The position numbers and the translations under genes were made by a program. The notes beneath the pieces were generated by a model. It was given only the letters and a program-made list of their open reading frames with translations. It searched no databases and was not told where the DNA came from. 32,954 nt of DNA from Gammaproteobacteria bacterium (GTDB lineage Bacteria > Pseudomonadota > Gammaproteobacteria > Thiohalomonadales > Thiohalomonadaceae): contig JALOAT010000045.1 of the NCBI GenBank assembly GCA_023228645.1, positions 1-32,954 of the forward strand, in the 5' to 3' direction. Shown piece by piece: positions 24,272 through 32,083 of this stretch; position 1 is the stretch's first letter; each line of letters opens with the position of its first letter.

Positions 24272-24402
24272 GGTCGCTCCTCACAAGGTTATAGCCGCCC
24301 TGCACCGAAAACGAAAGAATGCGCGCCACCTGTCGGCGCGCGATTGCGCCGCTGTCGCGGCAGGTTTATCTTCGCGGCCGAAGACCTCGCCTGGAGCATG
24401 CC

Positions 24403-24828
24403 ATGTCGATCACCCGGGACAACGCCGCCTACGAGCGCCTGCAACTGCAACTGCTGCGCGACATCCTCCTGGCCGTCAAGGACGAACTCGAGAGCGCGGA
24501 CCTCGCGCCGGAAGACGTCGCCGAACTCACCGCACGCATCGGCTACGCCGTGGCCTCGGCCATCGATGGCGAGGGCACGTCCGTGCAACCGCGGCTGGCT
24601 TTCGCCGCCGGCGAGGCTCCCGACGATCTCCTCCTCGGCGAACACGGCGCCCAGTGGCATGAGCTCGTATACGGACTCTTCGACCACATCTTCGAACTCA
24701 CGGATGAAGACGACGATGAGGACGATGATGAGGACGACGTCCTGGAATACGACGACAGCGACGAAGACGAGGACGATGGGGACGACGACTTCGACGAGGA
24801 AGACGACACACCCGAACGCATTCACTGA
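24403..24828 (+). CDS. Hypothetical protein with extreme Asp/Glu-rich C-terminal tail
   Basis: A 141-residue protein, not recognised. Residues 1-95 are a folded-looking, mainly helical domain (YERLQLQLLRDILLAVKDEL and VAELTARIGYAVASAIDG). Residues about 98-141 are almost wholly Asp and Glu (DEDDDEDDDEDDVLEYDDSDE and onwards) and must be disordered and strongly negative. The tail is encoded by a low-complexity run of GAY and GAR codons at about 24700-24815. Such tails can mimic DNA, bind basic proteins or metal ions. The start at 24403 lacks a clear ribosome site but begins the folded part. Divergent from msrB. Function unknown. Confidence 0.7.
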   Translation: MSITRDNAAYERLQLQLLRDILLAVKDELESADLAPEDVAELTARIGYAVASAIDGEGTSVQPRLAFAAGEAPDDLLLGEHGAQWHELVYGLFDHIFELTDEDDDEDDDEDDVLEYDDSDEDEDDGDDDFDEEDDTPERIH

Positions 24829-24906
24829 CGGGGGCCAGGTCCGTCCGCATGGGCCGAGCCGCGGACGACTCCGTTTTCAGTAATCTCTCGGCGCGGACAC
24901 CCGTAG

Positions 24907-25818
24907 TCAGTGGGTGCCCGTGGTACCCGGCATGGACGATGCCGCCGCTGCGGTCATGGACGACATATGCAGCTTGTCCGCAAAGCCGAGCTCAAGCAGC
25001 TGGGTGGCCGCCGCCAGGCGCGCCCGGCCACTCGGTGCACCAAGCACCACCGCCAGCAGGCTGCGCCCCTCGCGTGTGGCCGTAGCCACCACGGAAAAGC
25101 CCGCACCGCGGGGATGATAGCCGGTCTTGAAACCGTCGGCGCCGGCGAAGCCCTGCAGGAAGCGCTGATTGGTGTTGAGGAGCTGAAAGGCGCCGCCGCG
25201 CACCGACTCCAGGCGCGTGGCCGCCCAGGCTCGCACCTGCGGATACTTCATCAGCGCCGTGGCGAGAATGGCCAGGTCGTGGGCCGTGGTGTAGTTCGCC
25301 TGCTGGCCCTTGCGGCGGTTGGGCGGCAGGCCGTGGGCATTGGCAAATCGCGTGTCGCGCATGCCGAGTTGCTGGGCGCGTGAATTCATCAGGGAAACGA
25401 AGGCCTCCTGCGAACCGGCGATGTGCTCGGCCACGGCAAAGGCCGCGTCGTTCGCGGAGGCGATCACCACCGACTTGAGCAGATCGCGCAGCGGAAATTC
25501 CTCGCGATGCTTGAGATAGATCTGGTGACCACCAATGCGGCTGGCCGCCGCGGACACCGTATAGGTGTCGTCGAGGCTGAGCTCGCCGCGCTCGATGCGC
25601 TCCACGGCGAGCAGGGTCACCATCATTTTCACCAGCGAGGCCGGATCGACGCGCTCATGTTCGCGATGGGCGTACAGCACCGCGCGGGTGGCGACATCGA
25701 TGACCAGCGCGGACTGCACGTAGCGTACGGCGGATTCAGCGGCCGCTGCGGCGTTGGTCAGAAGCAGCGCGAACAGGAATGCCGCGGCACGGGAGATGGA
25801 TCGAATCAGCATGGTCAT
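24907..25818 (-). CDS. D-alanyl-D-alanine carboxypeptidase family protein (PBP5/PBP7 type)
   Basis: Periplasmic serine peptidase (S11 family) that trims or cleaves peptidoglycan stem peptides. The 303-residue product has a signal peptide (1-27, ending AAAAE). It carries all three penicillin-binding motifs: SLVK (61-64), SAN (121-123) and KTG (231-233). It ends soon after the catalytic domain and lacks the C-terminal beta domain and amphipathic anchor of PBP5/6. That makes it closer to PBP7/PbpG-like endopeptidases or DacD-like short forms. The start may be ATG 25818 or ATG 25812. It is convergent with the acidic-tail gene. Confidence 0.92.
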   Translation of the reverse strand: MTMLIRSISRAAAFLFALLLTNAAAAAESAVRYVQSALVIDVATRAVLYAHREHERVDPASLVKMMVTLLAVERIERGELSLDDTYTVSAAASRIGGHQIYLKHREEFPLRDLLKSVVIASANDAAFAVAEHIAGSQEAFVSLMNSRAQQLGMRDTRFANAHGLPPNRRKGQQANYTTAHDLAILATALMKYPQVRAWAATRLESVRGGAFQLLNTNQRFLQGFAGADGFKTGYHPRGAGFSVVATATREGRSLLAVVLGAPSGRARLAAATQLLELGFADKLHMSSMTAAAASSMPGTTGTH

Positions 25819-25991
25819 GATCAGGTGACGGTCGGGACGGCAGCCGGCAGCGCTGCACGCCGGTGAACACGTGTCCCGCCCAACGACAGCGCGACGGGAA
25901 CCGCGTCAATTTACCATGCTGGACGCGCCGGTTTGTGGCGTTTTCGCAAACACGCGGGGAAGGTCCCAGCCGGAATGACGGCAGTGCAGCC

Positions 25992-26471
25992 TCAGAAGCG
26001 GCCAATCTTGACCAGCCGCGCCTGCCAGTAGGGATCGGCGAGCGAGCCGTAGCTCACGGCCTTGCCCGAGGACGGCGCGTGCACAAAGCGTCCATCGCCG
26101 ACGTAGATGCCTACGTGGGAGGGCTTGTTGCGGATGACGAAAAACAGCAGGTCGCCGGCGGCGAGGCGCTCGCCGTGCACCGCCTTGGCGCGCGCATACT
26201 GCAGCTCGGTGGTGCGCGGCACGGCGTGGCCCGCGTGTGAATAGGCGTAGTGCACCAGGCCGCTGCAATCGAAGCCGGAGGGTGAGGCGCCGCCGTAGCG
26301 GTACGGCACACCCACCATGGTGCGGGCAATGGTGACCACGTCGGCGCGCCCTGCGTTGTGCGGCGGTTGCGTCGGGGCGGCGCCGCAGGCCGCGACCCCG
26401 GCAAACAGCGCCGCCAATGTGAGATACCGTACGCAGCCGGCCGCCATCGCCCACGGGGTGGTCGTCTTCAC
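25992..26471 (-). CDS. NlpC/P60 (C40) cell-wall peptidase lipoprotein
   Basis: A 159-residue lipoprotein endopeptidase expected to cut between D-Glu and mDAP in peptidoglycan stems. A lipobox ending VAAC places the lipid-modified cysteine at residue 29. The C40 catalytic residues are visible: Cys69 (FDCSGLVHYAYS), His119 (KPSHVGIYVGDG) and a third polar residue at His131 (FVHAPSSG). The likely start is GTG 26471, with ATG 26447 as an alternative. It begins only 5 bp after the DUF6164 stop, so it is in the same operon. Resembles MepS/Spr-like enzymes but shorter. Confidence 0.92.
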   Translation of the reverse strand: MKTTTPWAMAAGCVRYLTLAALFAGVAACGAAPTQPPHNAGRADVVTIARTMVGVPYRYGGASPSGFDCSGLVHYAYSHAGHAVPRTTELQYARAKAVHGERLAAGDLLFFVIRNKPSHVGIYVGDGRFVHAPSSGKAVSYGSLADPYWQARLVKIGRF

Positions 26472-26476
26472 GGCAG

Positions 26477-26848
26477 TTACCCTATTCCGCGCAAGGAAAA
26501 GAACGGCATCAGGGAAAGATAGAGGATGAACAGGATGCCCCCCACGTAGAGCAGGAAGCGCACCGGGTTTTCACCAAAGCGCTGCCAACAGGTCTCGTGC
26601 CGCCCCGTGCGGCGCAAGGCCTCGTATTCCTCACGGACACGCTGCCTGCGGGCCTCCTGGTAGGTATCCAGCAGTTCCCGCGCCGTGGCCTGTTGCGATT
26701 CGTCGCGCAACCAGATGGCCGCCAAAGAGATGCCGAACCGCCCTGCATGGGTTTCATAAAAGTTGATGCCGTGCTCGTTGAGGAGCCTGCGGACGTCGTC
26801 CGCCTCGTCCTCGGGCACGCCGTTGAGCCTGAACAGAAGAACAGCCAT
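26477..26848 (-). CDS. DUF6164-like small membrane protein
   Basis: A 123-residue protein beginning AVLLFRLNGVPEDEADDVRRLL, which resembles the DUF6164 family; many gammaproteobacteria carry it. The N-terminal half looks like a ferredoxin-like DUF2007-type signal-transducing fold (GINFYETHAGRFGISLAAIWL). A helical linker (about 60-85) leads to a single C-terminal membrane helix (about 97-117, FLLYVGGILFILYLSLMPFF). GGGAGT precedes the chosen ATG at 26848. It is upstream of the NlpC/P60 gene in a tight pair. Function unknown. Confidence 0.8.
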   Translation of the reverse strand: MAVLLFRLNGVPEDEADDVRRLLNEHGINFYETHAGRFGISLAAIWLRDESQQATARELLDTYQEARRQRVREEYEALRRTGRHETCWQRFGENPVRFLLYVGGILFILYLSLMPFFSLRGIG

Positions 26849-26888
26849 CAGTGACTCCCGAAGGTGTGCGACGCCCGATGCACTGCGC

Positions 26889-27632
26889 TCACGGTTGAGA
26901 CCTGTCGAGCGCAACGACCGGCGGCGCGTAATTCACGCGCAGGCGGGCGATGCGGGCCTCGCCGCTCCAGTGCAGATATTCCTGGCACAGCGTCTGCGGG
27001 GCGGCGCCCGGTGCCGCATCGCCGAGGAATTCGCCGTCCACGGGATGCTGTCCCGGCGCGATCAATGACTCGTCCCAGGTAGACGCCGCCTGCAGGTCGC
27101 GCAGGTAACGTTCCACCTGTGTCGCCACCGTCCCGGCCGGCAGTTCGGCGCACAACTGCACGCGCACCGCCTCCTGCCGCGTGCAGGCCCGTTCACCTTG
27201 CCCAGTCGGTACGGCGCAGGGTGACAGCATCACCGCCACCGCGACGGCACCGGCCCCTTTCACGGGCACTGTGCCCGCCTCGCGCGCCAGGCTCGCGCGT
27301 TCCAGGCGCCGCGCCACGTCGCTGAGTTGCTCCAGCCGGGTACGCACCTGTGCTTCCATGGCCTGCGCCGCGGCCGTGCCGCGTGTGGCGAAATACTGCG
27401 ACATGGCGAAGCCGCCCACCGCCGAAGCCACCGCCAGCACGATCACCGCCACCACCGGCCCGCGCCGGTTCTTCTGGGTGATGGGGGCGCGGTTCTCGCG
27501 CGCCTTCATCTCCTTGCGCCAGGCGATGCGTAGCTGGATCAGCGCCGCCGTAATGGTCGCGCTCGCGCCGATCAGCGACGCGATCAGGGCGGCGATGGGC
27601 ATGGAAAGGGTCGAAACGTCCGGTGTCGTCAT
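26889..27632 (-). CDS. Hypothetical two-TM membrane protein
   Basis: A 247-residue protein, family not recognised. Helix 1 (about 10-31) and helix 2 (about 57-77, VVAVIVLAVASAVGGFAMSQ) are separated by a basic loop (WRKEMKARENRAPITQKNRR), so the large C-terminal part is probably periplasmic. That part has a short coiled coil (AQAMEAQVRTRLEQLSDVARRLE) and cysteine-containing segments (LSPCAVPTG, RACTRQE, VQLCAEL, QTLCQEY) that could form disulfides. The start at 27632 has a weak ribosome site. It lies 40 bp upstream of the DUF6164 gene on the same strand, so the three genes from 27632 to 25992 may be one operon. Confidence 0.65.
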   Translation of the reverse strand: MTTPDVSTLSMPIAALIASLIGASATITAALIQLRIAWRKEMKARENRAPITQKNRRGPVVAVIVLAVASAVGGFAMSQYFATRGTAAAQAMEAQVRTRLEQLSDVARRLERASLAREAGTVPVKGAGAVAVAVMLSPCAVPTGQGERACTRQEAVRVQLCAELPAGTVATQVERYLRDLQAASTWDESLIAPGQHPVDGEFLGDAAPGAAPQTLCQEYLHWSGEARIARLRVNYAPPVVALDRSQP

Positions 27633-27793
27633 GTTTGTCGGGCGATGTTGTTGTTTGGGTAGGGCGCCGCACCCCACGGGCGGACCTGGGGCGCTACTGT
27701 ACCGGAAGCTCGGCGTCGCCGATCGGCCGACGACTGGGGTCGTGATGCCGTCGACGCTAAGCTTCCGAGGGAAGCCACCGGGACGTCAATGGC

Positions 27794-28726
27794 ATGGAGC
27801 TGCTGGGCCAGTACGGGCTTTTTCTCGCCAAGGTCATCACCGTGGTGCTGGCGGTGCTGCTGGCCGTGCACGGCATGGTGCGGCTGGTGACCCGGGGCCG
27901 GGCCCGCGAGCGCCTGCAGGTCCGCCATCTCAACCACCGTTACCGGATCCTCACCCAACGCATCGAGGCCGCCATGCTCACGGGGGCCGACTACCGGCGC
28001 GCCATGCGCGTCTGGCGGCGCAAGGCACGCGCCGCCGCGCGCGCGCCCTGCCGCGTGTTCGTGCTGGATTTCCGCGGCGACGTGAAGGCCAGCGCGGTGA
28101 ACACGCTGCGGGATGCGATCACCGCCGTGCTGCTGGTCGCCCACAGCAGCGACGAAGTGGTACTACGCCTTGAAAGCCTCGGCGGCATGGTGGCCGCCTA
28201 CGGCCTGGCCGCCTCCCAGGTGGCGCGCATCCGCGAGCGCGGCATCCCCCTCACGGTGTGCGTCGACACCGTGGCCGCCAGCGGCGGCTACATGATGGCC
28301 TGTGTGGCGGACAAGCTGCTGGCCGCCCCCTTTGCCGTGGTGGGCTCCATCGGCGTGGTCGGCCAGTTGCCCAATTTTCACCGCCTGCTCAAGAAGCACG
28401 ACATCGACGTGGAGCTGTTCAAGGCGGGCGACTACAAGCGAACGGTCACTCTGTTCGGTGAGAACACCCCGGAGGGGCGCCGCCACTTCCAGGGCAAACT
28501 CGATGATGCCCACCGTCTGTTCAAGGATTTCGTCGCCCGCTACCGGCCGCAGCTGGACATGGAAAAGGTCGCCACCGGCGAATACTGGTACGGCAGCCGC
28601 GCCCTTGAACTGGGCCTGGTGGACGGTCTGAAGACCTCCGACGACTACCTGCTCGAGGCGAGCCGCCGCGCCGAGCTGTACGAAGTGCATTTCGGCGGCG
28701 GGCGTGTCCCCTGGTGGCACCGCTGA
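27794..28726 (+). CDS. sohB: Inner-membrane serine protease of the SohB/SppA (S49) family
   Basis: Signal-peptide-peptidase-like protease. The 310-residue length is close to SohB. An N-terminal membrane helix (about 8-28) is followed by a SohB N-terminal region and then the S49 domain. The catalytic serine is Ser163 in VAASGGYMMAC and the general-base lysine is Lys215 in ELFKAGDYKR, the Ser-Lys dyad. GSIGVVGQLPNFHRLLKKHDID is the family signature between them. The ATG has only a weak ribosome site. Divergent from the two-TM protein gene. Confidence 0.93.
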   Translation: MELLGQYGLFLAKVITVVLAVLLAVHGMVRLVTRGRARERLQVRHLNHRYRILTQRIEAAMLTGADYRRAMRVWRRKARAAARAPCRVFVLDFRGDVKASAVNTLRDAITAVLLVAHSSDEVVLRLESLGGMVAAYGLAASQVARIRERGIPLTVCVDTVAASGGYMMACVADKLLAAPFAVVGSIGVVGQLPNFHRLLKKHDIDVELFKAGDYKRTVTLFGENTPEGRRHFQGKLDDAHRLFKDFVARYRPQLDMEKVATGEYWYGSRALELGLVDGLKTSDDYLLEASRRAELYEVHFGGGRVPWWHR

Positions 28727-28804
28727 GCACCTAACCATAACCCCGTGCAAGGGGCGCATTTGCCGTCGCGCATTACCCGACCTTTCCAATGGGCATTTAG
28801 ATCT

Positions 28805-28812
28805 GGTATAAC
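28805..28812 (+). promoter_or_regulatory. Extended -10 promoter before the porin-like gene
   Basis: TGGTATAAC (28804-28812) fits TGnTATAAT with one mismatch, and TTCCAA sits 17 bases upstream as a weak -35. Transcription would start near 28819, giving a leader of about 45 bases. Confidence 0.5.
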
Positions 28813-28828
28813 CCCACCGCAAGACCGA

Positions 28829-28843
28829 TAGGGATAATCCCTA
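28829..28843. promoter_or_regulatory. 15-bp near-perfect palindrome just downstream of the porin promoter
   Basis: TAGGGAT and ATCCCTA form a perfect 7-bp inverted repeat around a single central A. It sits about 10 bases after the predicted transcription start and 22 bases before the porin ATG. Its position and symmetry fit a repressor operator overlapping the leader; the regulator is unknown. Confidence 0.45.
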
Positions 28844-28864
28844 CAGAACAACAAGAGGGACACC

Positions 28865-29976
28865 ATGAACCGCTGTACTACCGGACGCCTGCTGGCATTC
28901 ACCTTGGGGGGTGTGTGCGCCATGGCCGCGCCGACACCGTCAGCATCAACGGCTTCCTGACCACCTCGCTGGTCGGCATCGACGAATCCGACGTCACCTA
29001 TCTCAACGCCTTCACCGACCAGCCCCGCTTCGACAACACCGACAGCCGTCTGGGCCTGCAATTCACCGGCGCCATCAACGACCGCATGTCGGCCACCGCC
29101 CAGCTGCTCGCGCGCGGCCGCGGCAGCAACAACACCATCGAGACCGACTGGGCCTTCGTGAGCATGGACGTGGCGGCGCAGGCGCAGGTGCGCGCCGGCA
29201 AGCTGAAATTCCCCACCTTCCTCATCTCCGACTACTACGAGGTGGGCTACGCCTATCCGTGGATGCGCCCGCCCCAGGAGGTGTACTCACTCAACCCCAT
29301 CAGCACCCTGGTGGGCGTGGATGCGCTGTATACCCCAAGCCTCGGCGGCACCAGTCTGCTCATCCAGCCGTTCGTGGGCTTCAATCGGGGTGAGGCCTAC
29401 GCCTCGGCCAGCCAGGCGGCGATGATGAGTGCGATGGATCCCGCCAACCCGACCTCCCCCGGGGACGCCATTGCCTTCGACGCCCCGGTGCTCGCGGGCG
29501 TCAACGCCGTGCTGAACTTCAATGCCGGCAGCTTCCGCCTCGGCTACACCCATGCGGAAGTGGATGCGCAGGCCTTCGGCATCGAGGGCGAGACCGCCGG
29601 CTTCGCCAGCGCCGGCCTTACCGTGGACTGGCACGACCTGGTGCTCTACACCGAATACGTGGACCGCGACGCCGAGTCCGGCCCCATGGAGGCCGCCTTC
29701 CCGGATCAGCGCGCCGGCTAGGTCACCCTCGGTTACCGCCTGGGCAAGTTCCTGCCCCACGTCACCTACGCCAAGCTGGACGAAGGCAAGGACCCGTCGA
29801 ACCTGGCGCTCAAGCAGACCTCCAGCGCGTTCGGGCTGCGTTACGAGCTCGCCGATGGCGCGGCGCTCAAGTTCGAGTACCAGCGCATCGAGCCGGATCA
29901 GGGCAATCCCGGCCTGTTCGACCGCACCGTGGAGAAGGCCAATCTCTACGGCCTGTCCCTGGACGTGATCTTCTGA
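28865..29976 (+). pseudogene. Porin-like outer membrane protein gene, disrupted by a frameshift and an amber codon
   Basis: The ATG at 28865 follows AAGAGGGA and encodes a signal peptide (LLAFTLGGVCAMAA) in one frame. The mature protein (DTVSINGFLTTSLVGID) continues in the -1 frame, so one base is missing near 28925. With one base restored the span is exactly 371 codons. Beta-barrel strands run throughout (RLGLQFTGAI, FRLGYTHAEV, LTVDWHDLVLYTEYV). An in-frame TAG at 29719-29721 interrupts the strand ...DQRAG / VTLGYRLGKF; a TAC codon would fit. Downstream sequence stays open to the stop at 29974 and ends LSLDVIF, a typical barrel C-terminus. It looks recently broken, or miscalled in sequencing. 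It was probably a porin paired with the next gene. Confidence 0.75.
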
Positions 29977-29986
29977 GGGCCTGGCC

Positions 29987-30424
29987 ATGCGCAAGACACG
30001 ACACGGATTACTCGGCGCCCTGCTGTTTTCCTGCGCCTGTGCGCTGGCGGGAACGGCGCGGGCGGAATTGGCCGTCATCGCCAATCCGCATGTAAAGCTG
30101 GTGGGCATCTCCACGCAGGAGCTCAAGGACCTCTATCTCGGCCGCGCCCGCACCCTGCCGGACGGCTCCGCGGTCGAGCTGTTCGACCAGCCCGCCGACA
30201 GCGCGGCCTACGCCCAGTTCGCACGGGACGTACTTGGCCTGGACGTGCAGGCACTCAAATCCTACCGGGCCAAACTGATGTTCACCGGCAAGGCCAGGCT
30301 GCCGCAGGTGTTCGACACGGACGAGGCGGTCAAGCGCGCCGTCGCCGGCAACCCGCGCGGACTCGGCTATGTGCAAGGCCGCCATGTGGATGCCAGCGTC
30401 AAGGTGTTGCTGATCCTGCCCTGA
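29987..30424 (+). CDS. PstS-like small periplasmic substrate-binding protein
   Basis: A 145-residue exported protein. The signal peptide spans 1-26 (LLGALLFSCACALAGTARAE). The mature part resembles one lobe of phosphate-type periplasmic binding proteins: LAVIANPHVKLVGISTQELKDLYLGRARTLPDG, then an FTGKARLPQVFDTDEAVKRAVAGNPRGLGYV segment. The IGY-like end and the Leu-Tyr-Leu-Gly motif are familiar from short PstS homologues. At about 145 residues it is half the size of PstS, so it cannot form a full two-lobe clamp. It starts 10 bp after the porin stop, so they share a transcript. A role in oxyanion uptake with the porin is inference. Confidence 0.75.
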   Translation: MRKTRHGLLGALLFSCACALAGTARAELAVIANPHVKLVGISTQELKDLYLGRARTLPDGSAVELFDQPADSAAYAQFARDVLGLDVQALKSYRAKLMFTGKARLPQVFDTDEAVKRAVAGNPRGLGYVQGRHVDASVKVLLILP

Positions 30425-30450
30425 GCAGGACCCGAGAAAGGACGCACGCA

Positions 30451-31120
30451 ATGTTTGCGACGAACCATGGCACGGTGCCGCGCTCGCGGTGCTGGCGGCG
30501 GCCACCGGCAGTGCCGCGGCGGCGGATGTAGACCCCAGCATGCTGGTCATCGAGCGCTTCGCCGCGGAGCGCGGCGACGCCAATGCACAGTATTTCATGG
30601 GCGAACACCACGAACTCGGCGACAGCGGCATCGCCAAGGACCTCGGCAAGGCGCTGGCCCTGTACACCCAGGCCGCCGCCCAGCAACACGGCCCGGCCCA
30701 GTACAAGCTCGGCATGTTTCATGAGCAGGGCCTTGCCGGACTGCGCCCGGACCCTGGCGAGGTCATGCAGTGGTCTCAACGCGCGGCCGAGAACGGCAGC
30801 ACCCTGGCGCGTCAGCGCCTCGCGGCCTTCGAACGTGCGGCTGCCGAGGACGCAGCACGGGCGGTCCGTGAGCGTGAAGCGGCCGAGCAGCAGCGCCTCA
30901 ACGGCGGATGAAGAACGGGCGCGCCTCGCACAGCAGCACGCGGAACAGGAACGCGCAAAAAGCGGCGGCGCAAAAGCGTGCTGAACAACGGGCCGCTCAG
31001 GCCAAACAGCGGCGCGCCGAGGAACAGGCGCGCGCCGCCACGCAGCGGCGCGTTTCATGTCCACCTGTCGCGGCAAGTGACAACGCGGACGCGGAGGGAA
31101 GCCCGATGCTGCCGACATGA
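30451..31120 (+). pseudogene. Sel1-repeat/coiled-coil exported protein gene, broken by three apparent frameshifts
   Basis: An AAAGGA site precedes ATG 30451. Reading from it gives MFATNHG and then a TAG after 26 residues. A plausible signal peptide (GAALAVLAAATGSAAAADV) lies in the -1 frame, so a base is missing near 30470. The body holds Sel1-like repeats (GDANAQYFMGEHHELGDSG, HGPAQYKLGMFHEQG). A stop at 30909 ends this frame, but an Ala/Arg/Glu/Gln coiled coil continues in +1 (DEERARLAQQHAEQERA). It shifts +1 again at a five-A run (30957-30961) into QKRAEQRAAQAKQRRAEEQ, ending at 31120. One missing and two extra bases restore a single reading frame. It lies 27 bp after the PstS-like gene. 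Confidence 0.65.
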
Positions 31121-31202
31121 GCGTGCAGACAGCGCCGCTTGCCAGCCCGTGGCCAACCGCTATCATCGGCGGTTCACAACAACAACTCGCAAAGGGACAG
31201 CC

Positions 31203-32045
31203 ATGCGCAGACTCATCACCGTTCTCGCCATCGCCTTCGGCTGGCTCGCCGTCACGGCCCACGCCGCGGAAACCCGCATCACCTGGCACGGTCACGCCAC
31301 CTTCGAGGTGGTAACGCCCAAGGGCGTGGTGCTGATGATCGATCCCTGGCTGGGCAACCCCAAGAATCCCGCCGCCGGCAAAGACCCCATCACGCAGGTG
31401 AAGCGGCTCGACTACATCCTGCTCACCCACGGGCACAGCGATCACATCGCCGACGCCGCGGCGCTCGCGAAGAAAACCGGCGCGCAACTGGTGGCCATTC
31501 CCGAACTGGGCGCGCAGATGGTGAAGCTCAAGGGCTATCCGCAGAAGCAGTTCGGCATCGCCACCTCCATGAACATGGGCGGCGAGATCAGCATTGCCGA
31601 GGGTGAAGTGCGCGTGGCCATGACCGATGCGAAACATTCCGGCGGCATGGACAATCCCTTCGCCGCCGACGATCCGAAGGCCCCGGCCACGGTGTACGCG
31701 GGCAATCCTGTCGGCCTCGTGGTTCGCATTGCCGGCGGCCCGACCATCTATCACACGGGCGACACCGATTACTTCGCCGACATGAGCTACATCGGCGAGC
31801 GCTATGCGCCCGACCTGGCCCTGCTCTGTGCCGGCGACCACTTCACCATGGGCCCGGCGGTCGCCGCGCGCGCCGCCAAGGCCGTGCAGGCTCGCACCGC
31901 GGTGCCCATGCACTGGGGCACCTTTCCGGTGCTGGCGCAGGACATGGACGACTTCGTCGCCGAGGCCAAACGCCTCGACGTGGCAACGCGTGTGATCCAG
32001 CCCGGTGAGACGCTGGTGTTCGAGGGCAAGATCCTCAAGCGCTGA
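31203..32045 (+). CDS. Exported metal-dependent hydrolase, metallo-beta-lactamase fold (UPF0173-like)
   Basis: A 280-residue MBL-fold protein with a signal peptide (1-21, ending AHA). Most UPF0173 proteins (UlaG/YtkL-like) are cytoplasmic, so export is notable. The metal motif HGHSDH is at 76-81, and WHGHATF near the mature N-terminus is the UPF0173 signature. Further ligand regions are AKHSGG, YHTGDTDYF (metal-bridging Asp) and PMHWGTFP (last His). All expected ligands appear present. AAAGGGA precedes the ATG. It lies 80 bp beyond the broken Sel1 gene and may share its transcript. Substrate unknown. Confidence 0.88.
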   Translation: MRRLITVLAIAFGWLAVTAHAAETRITWHGHATFEVVTPKGVVLMIDPWLGNPKNPAAGKDPITQVKRLDYILLTHGHSDHIADAAALAKKTGAQLVAIPELGAQMVKLKGYPQKQFGIATSMNMGGEISIAEGEVRVAMTDAKHSGGMDNPFAADDPKAPATVYAGNPVGLVVRIAGGPTIYHTGDTDYFADMSYIGERYAPDLALLCAGDHFTMGPAVAARAAKAVQARTAVPMHWGTFPVLAQDMDDFVAEAKRLDVATRVIQPGETLVFEGKILKR

Positions 32046-32053
32046 TCTCAGGC

Positions 32054-32083
32054 GGCGGGGCCGGTCAGCGGCCCCGCCCTTTC
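32054..32083. terminator. Terminator between MBL hydrolase and transglycosylase genes
   Basis: GGCGGGGCCG and CGGCCCCGCC form a perfect 10-bp stem with a 5-base loop, followed by CTTTC on the plus strand. It separates two convergent genes, with the minus-strand gene's stop codon overlapping the tail. Confidence 0.75.

Noticed and set aside
29719..29721. In-frame TAG considered as a pyrrolysine codon
   Set aside because: No pyl genes are in view, porins are not known to use pyrrolysine, and a frameshift in the same gene favours damage or error.
30399..31913. Long minus-strand open frame opposite the broken Sel1 gene and the MBL hydrolase
   Set aside because: The opposite strand encodes recognised Sel1 and MBL motifs. 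The minus product has shadow-like composition and no family features.
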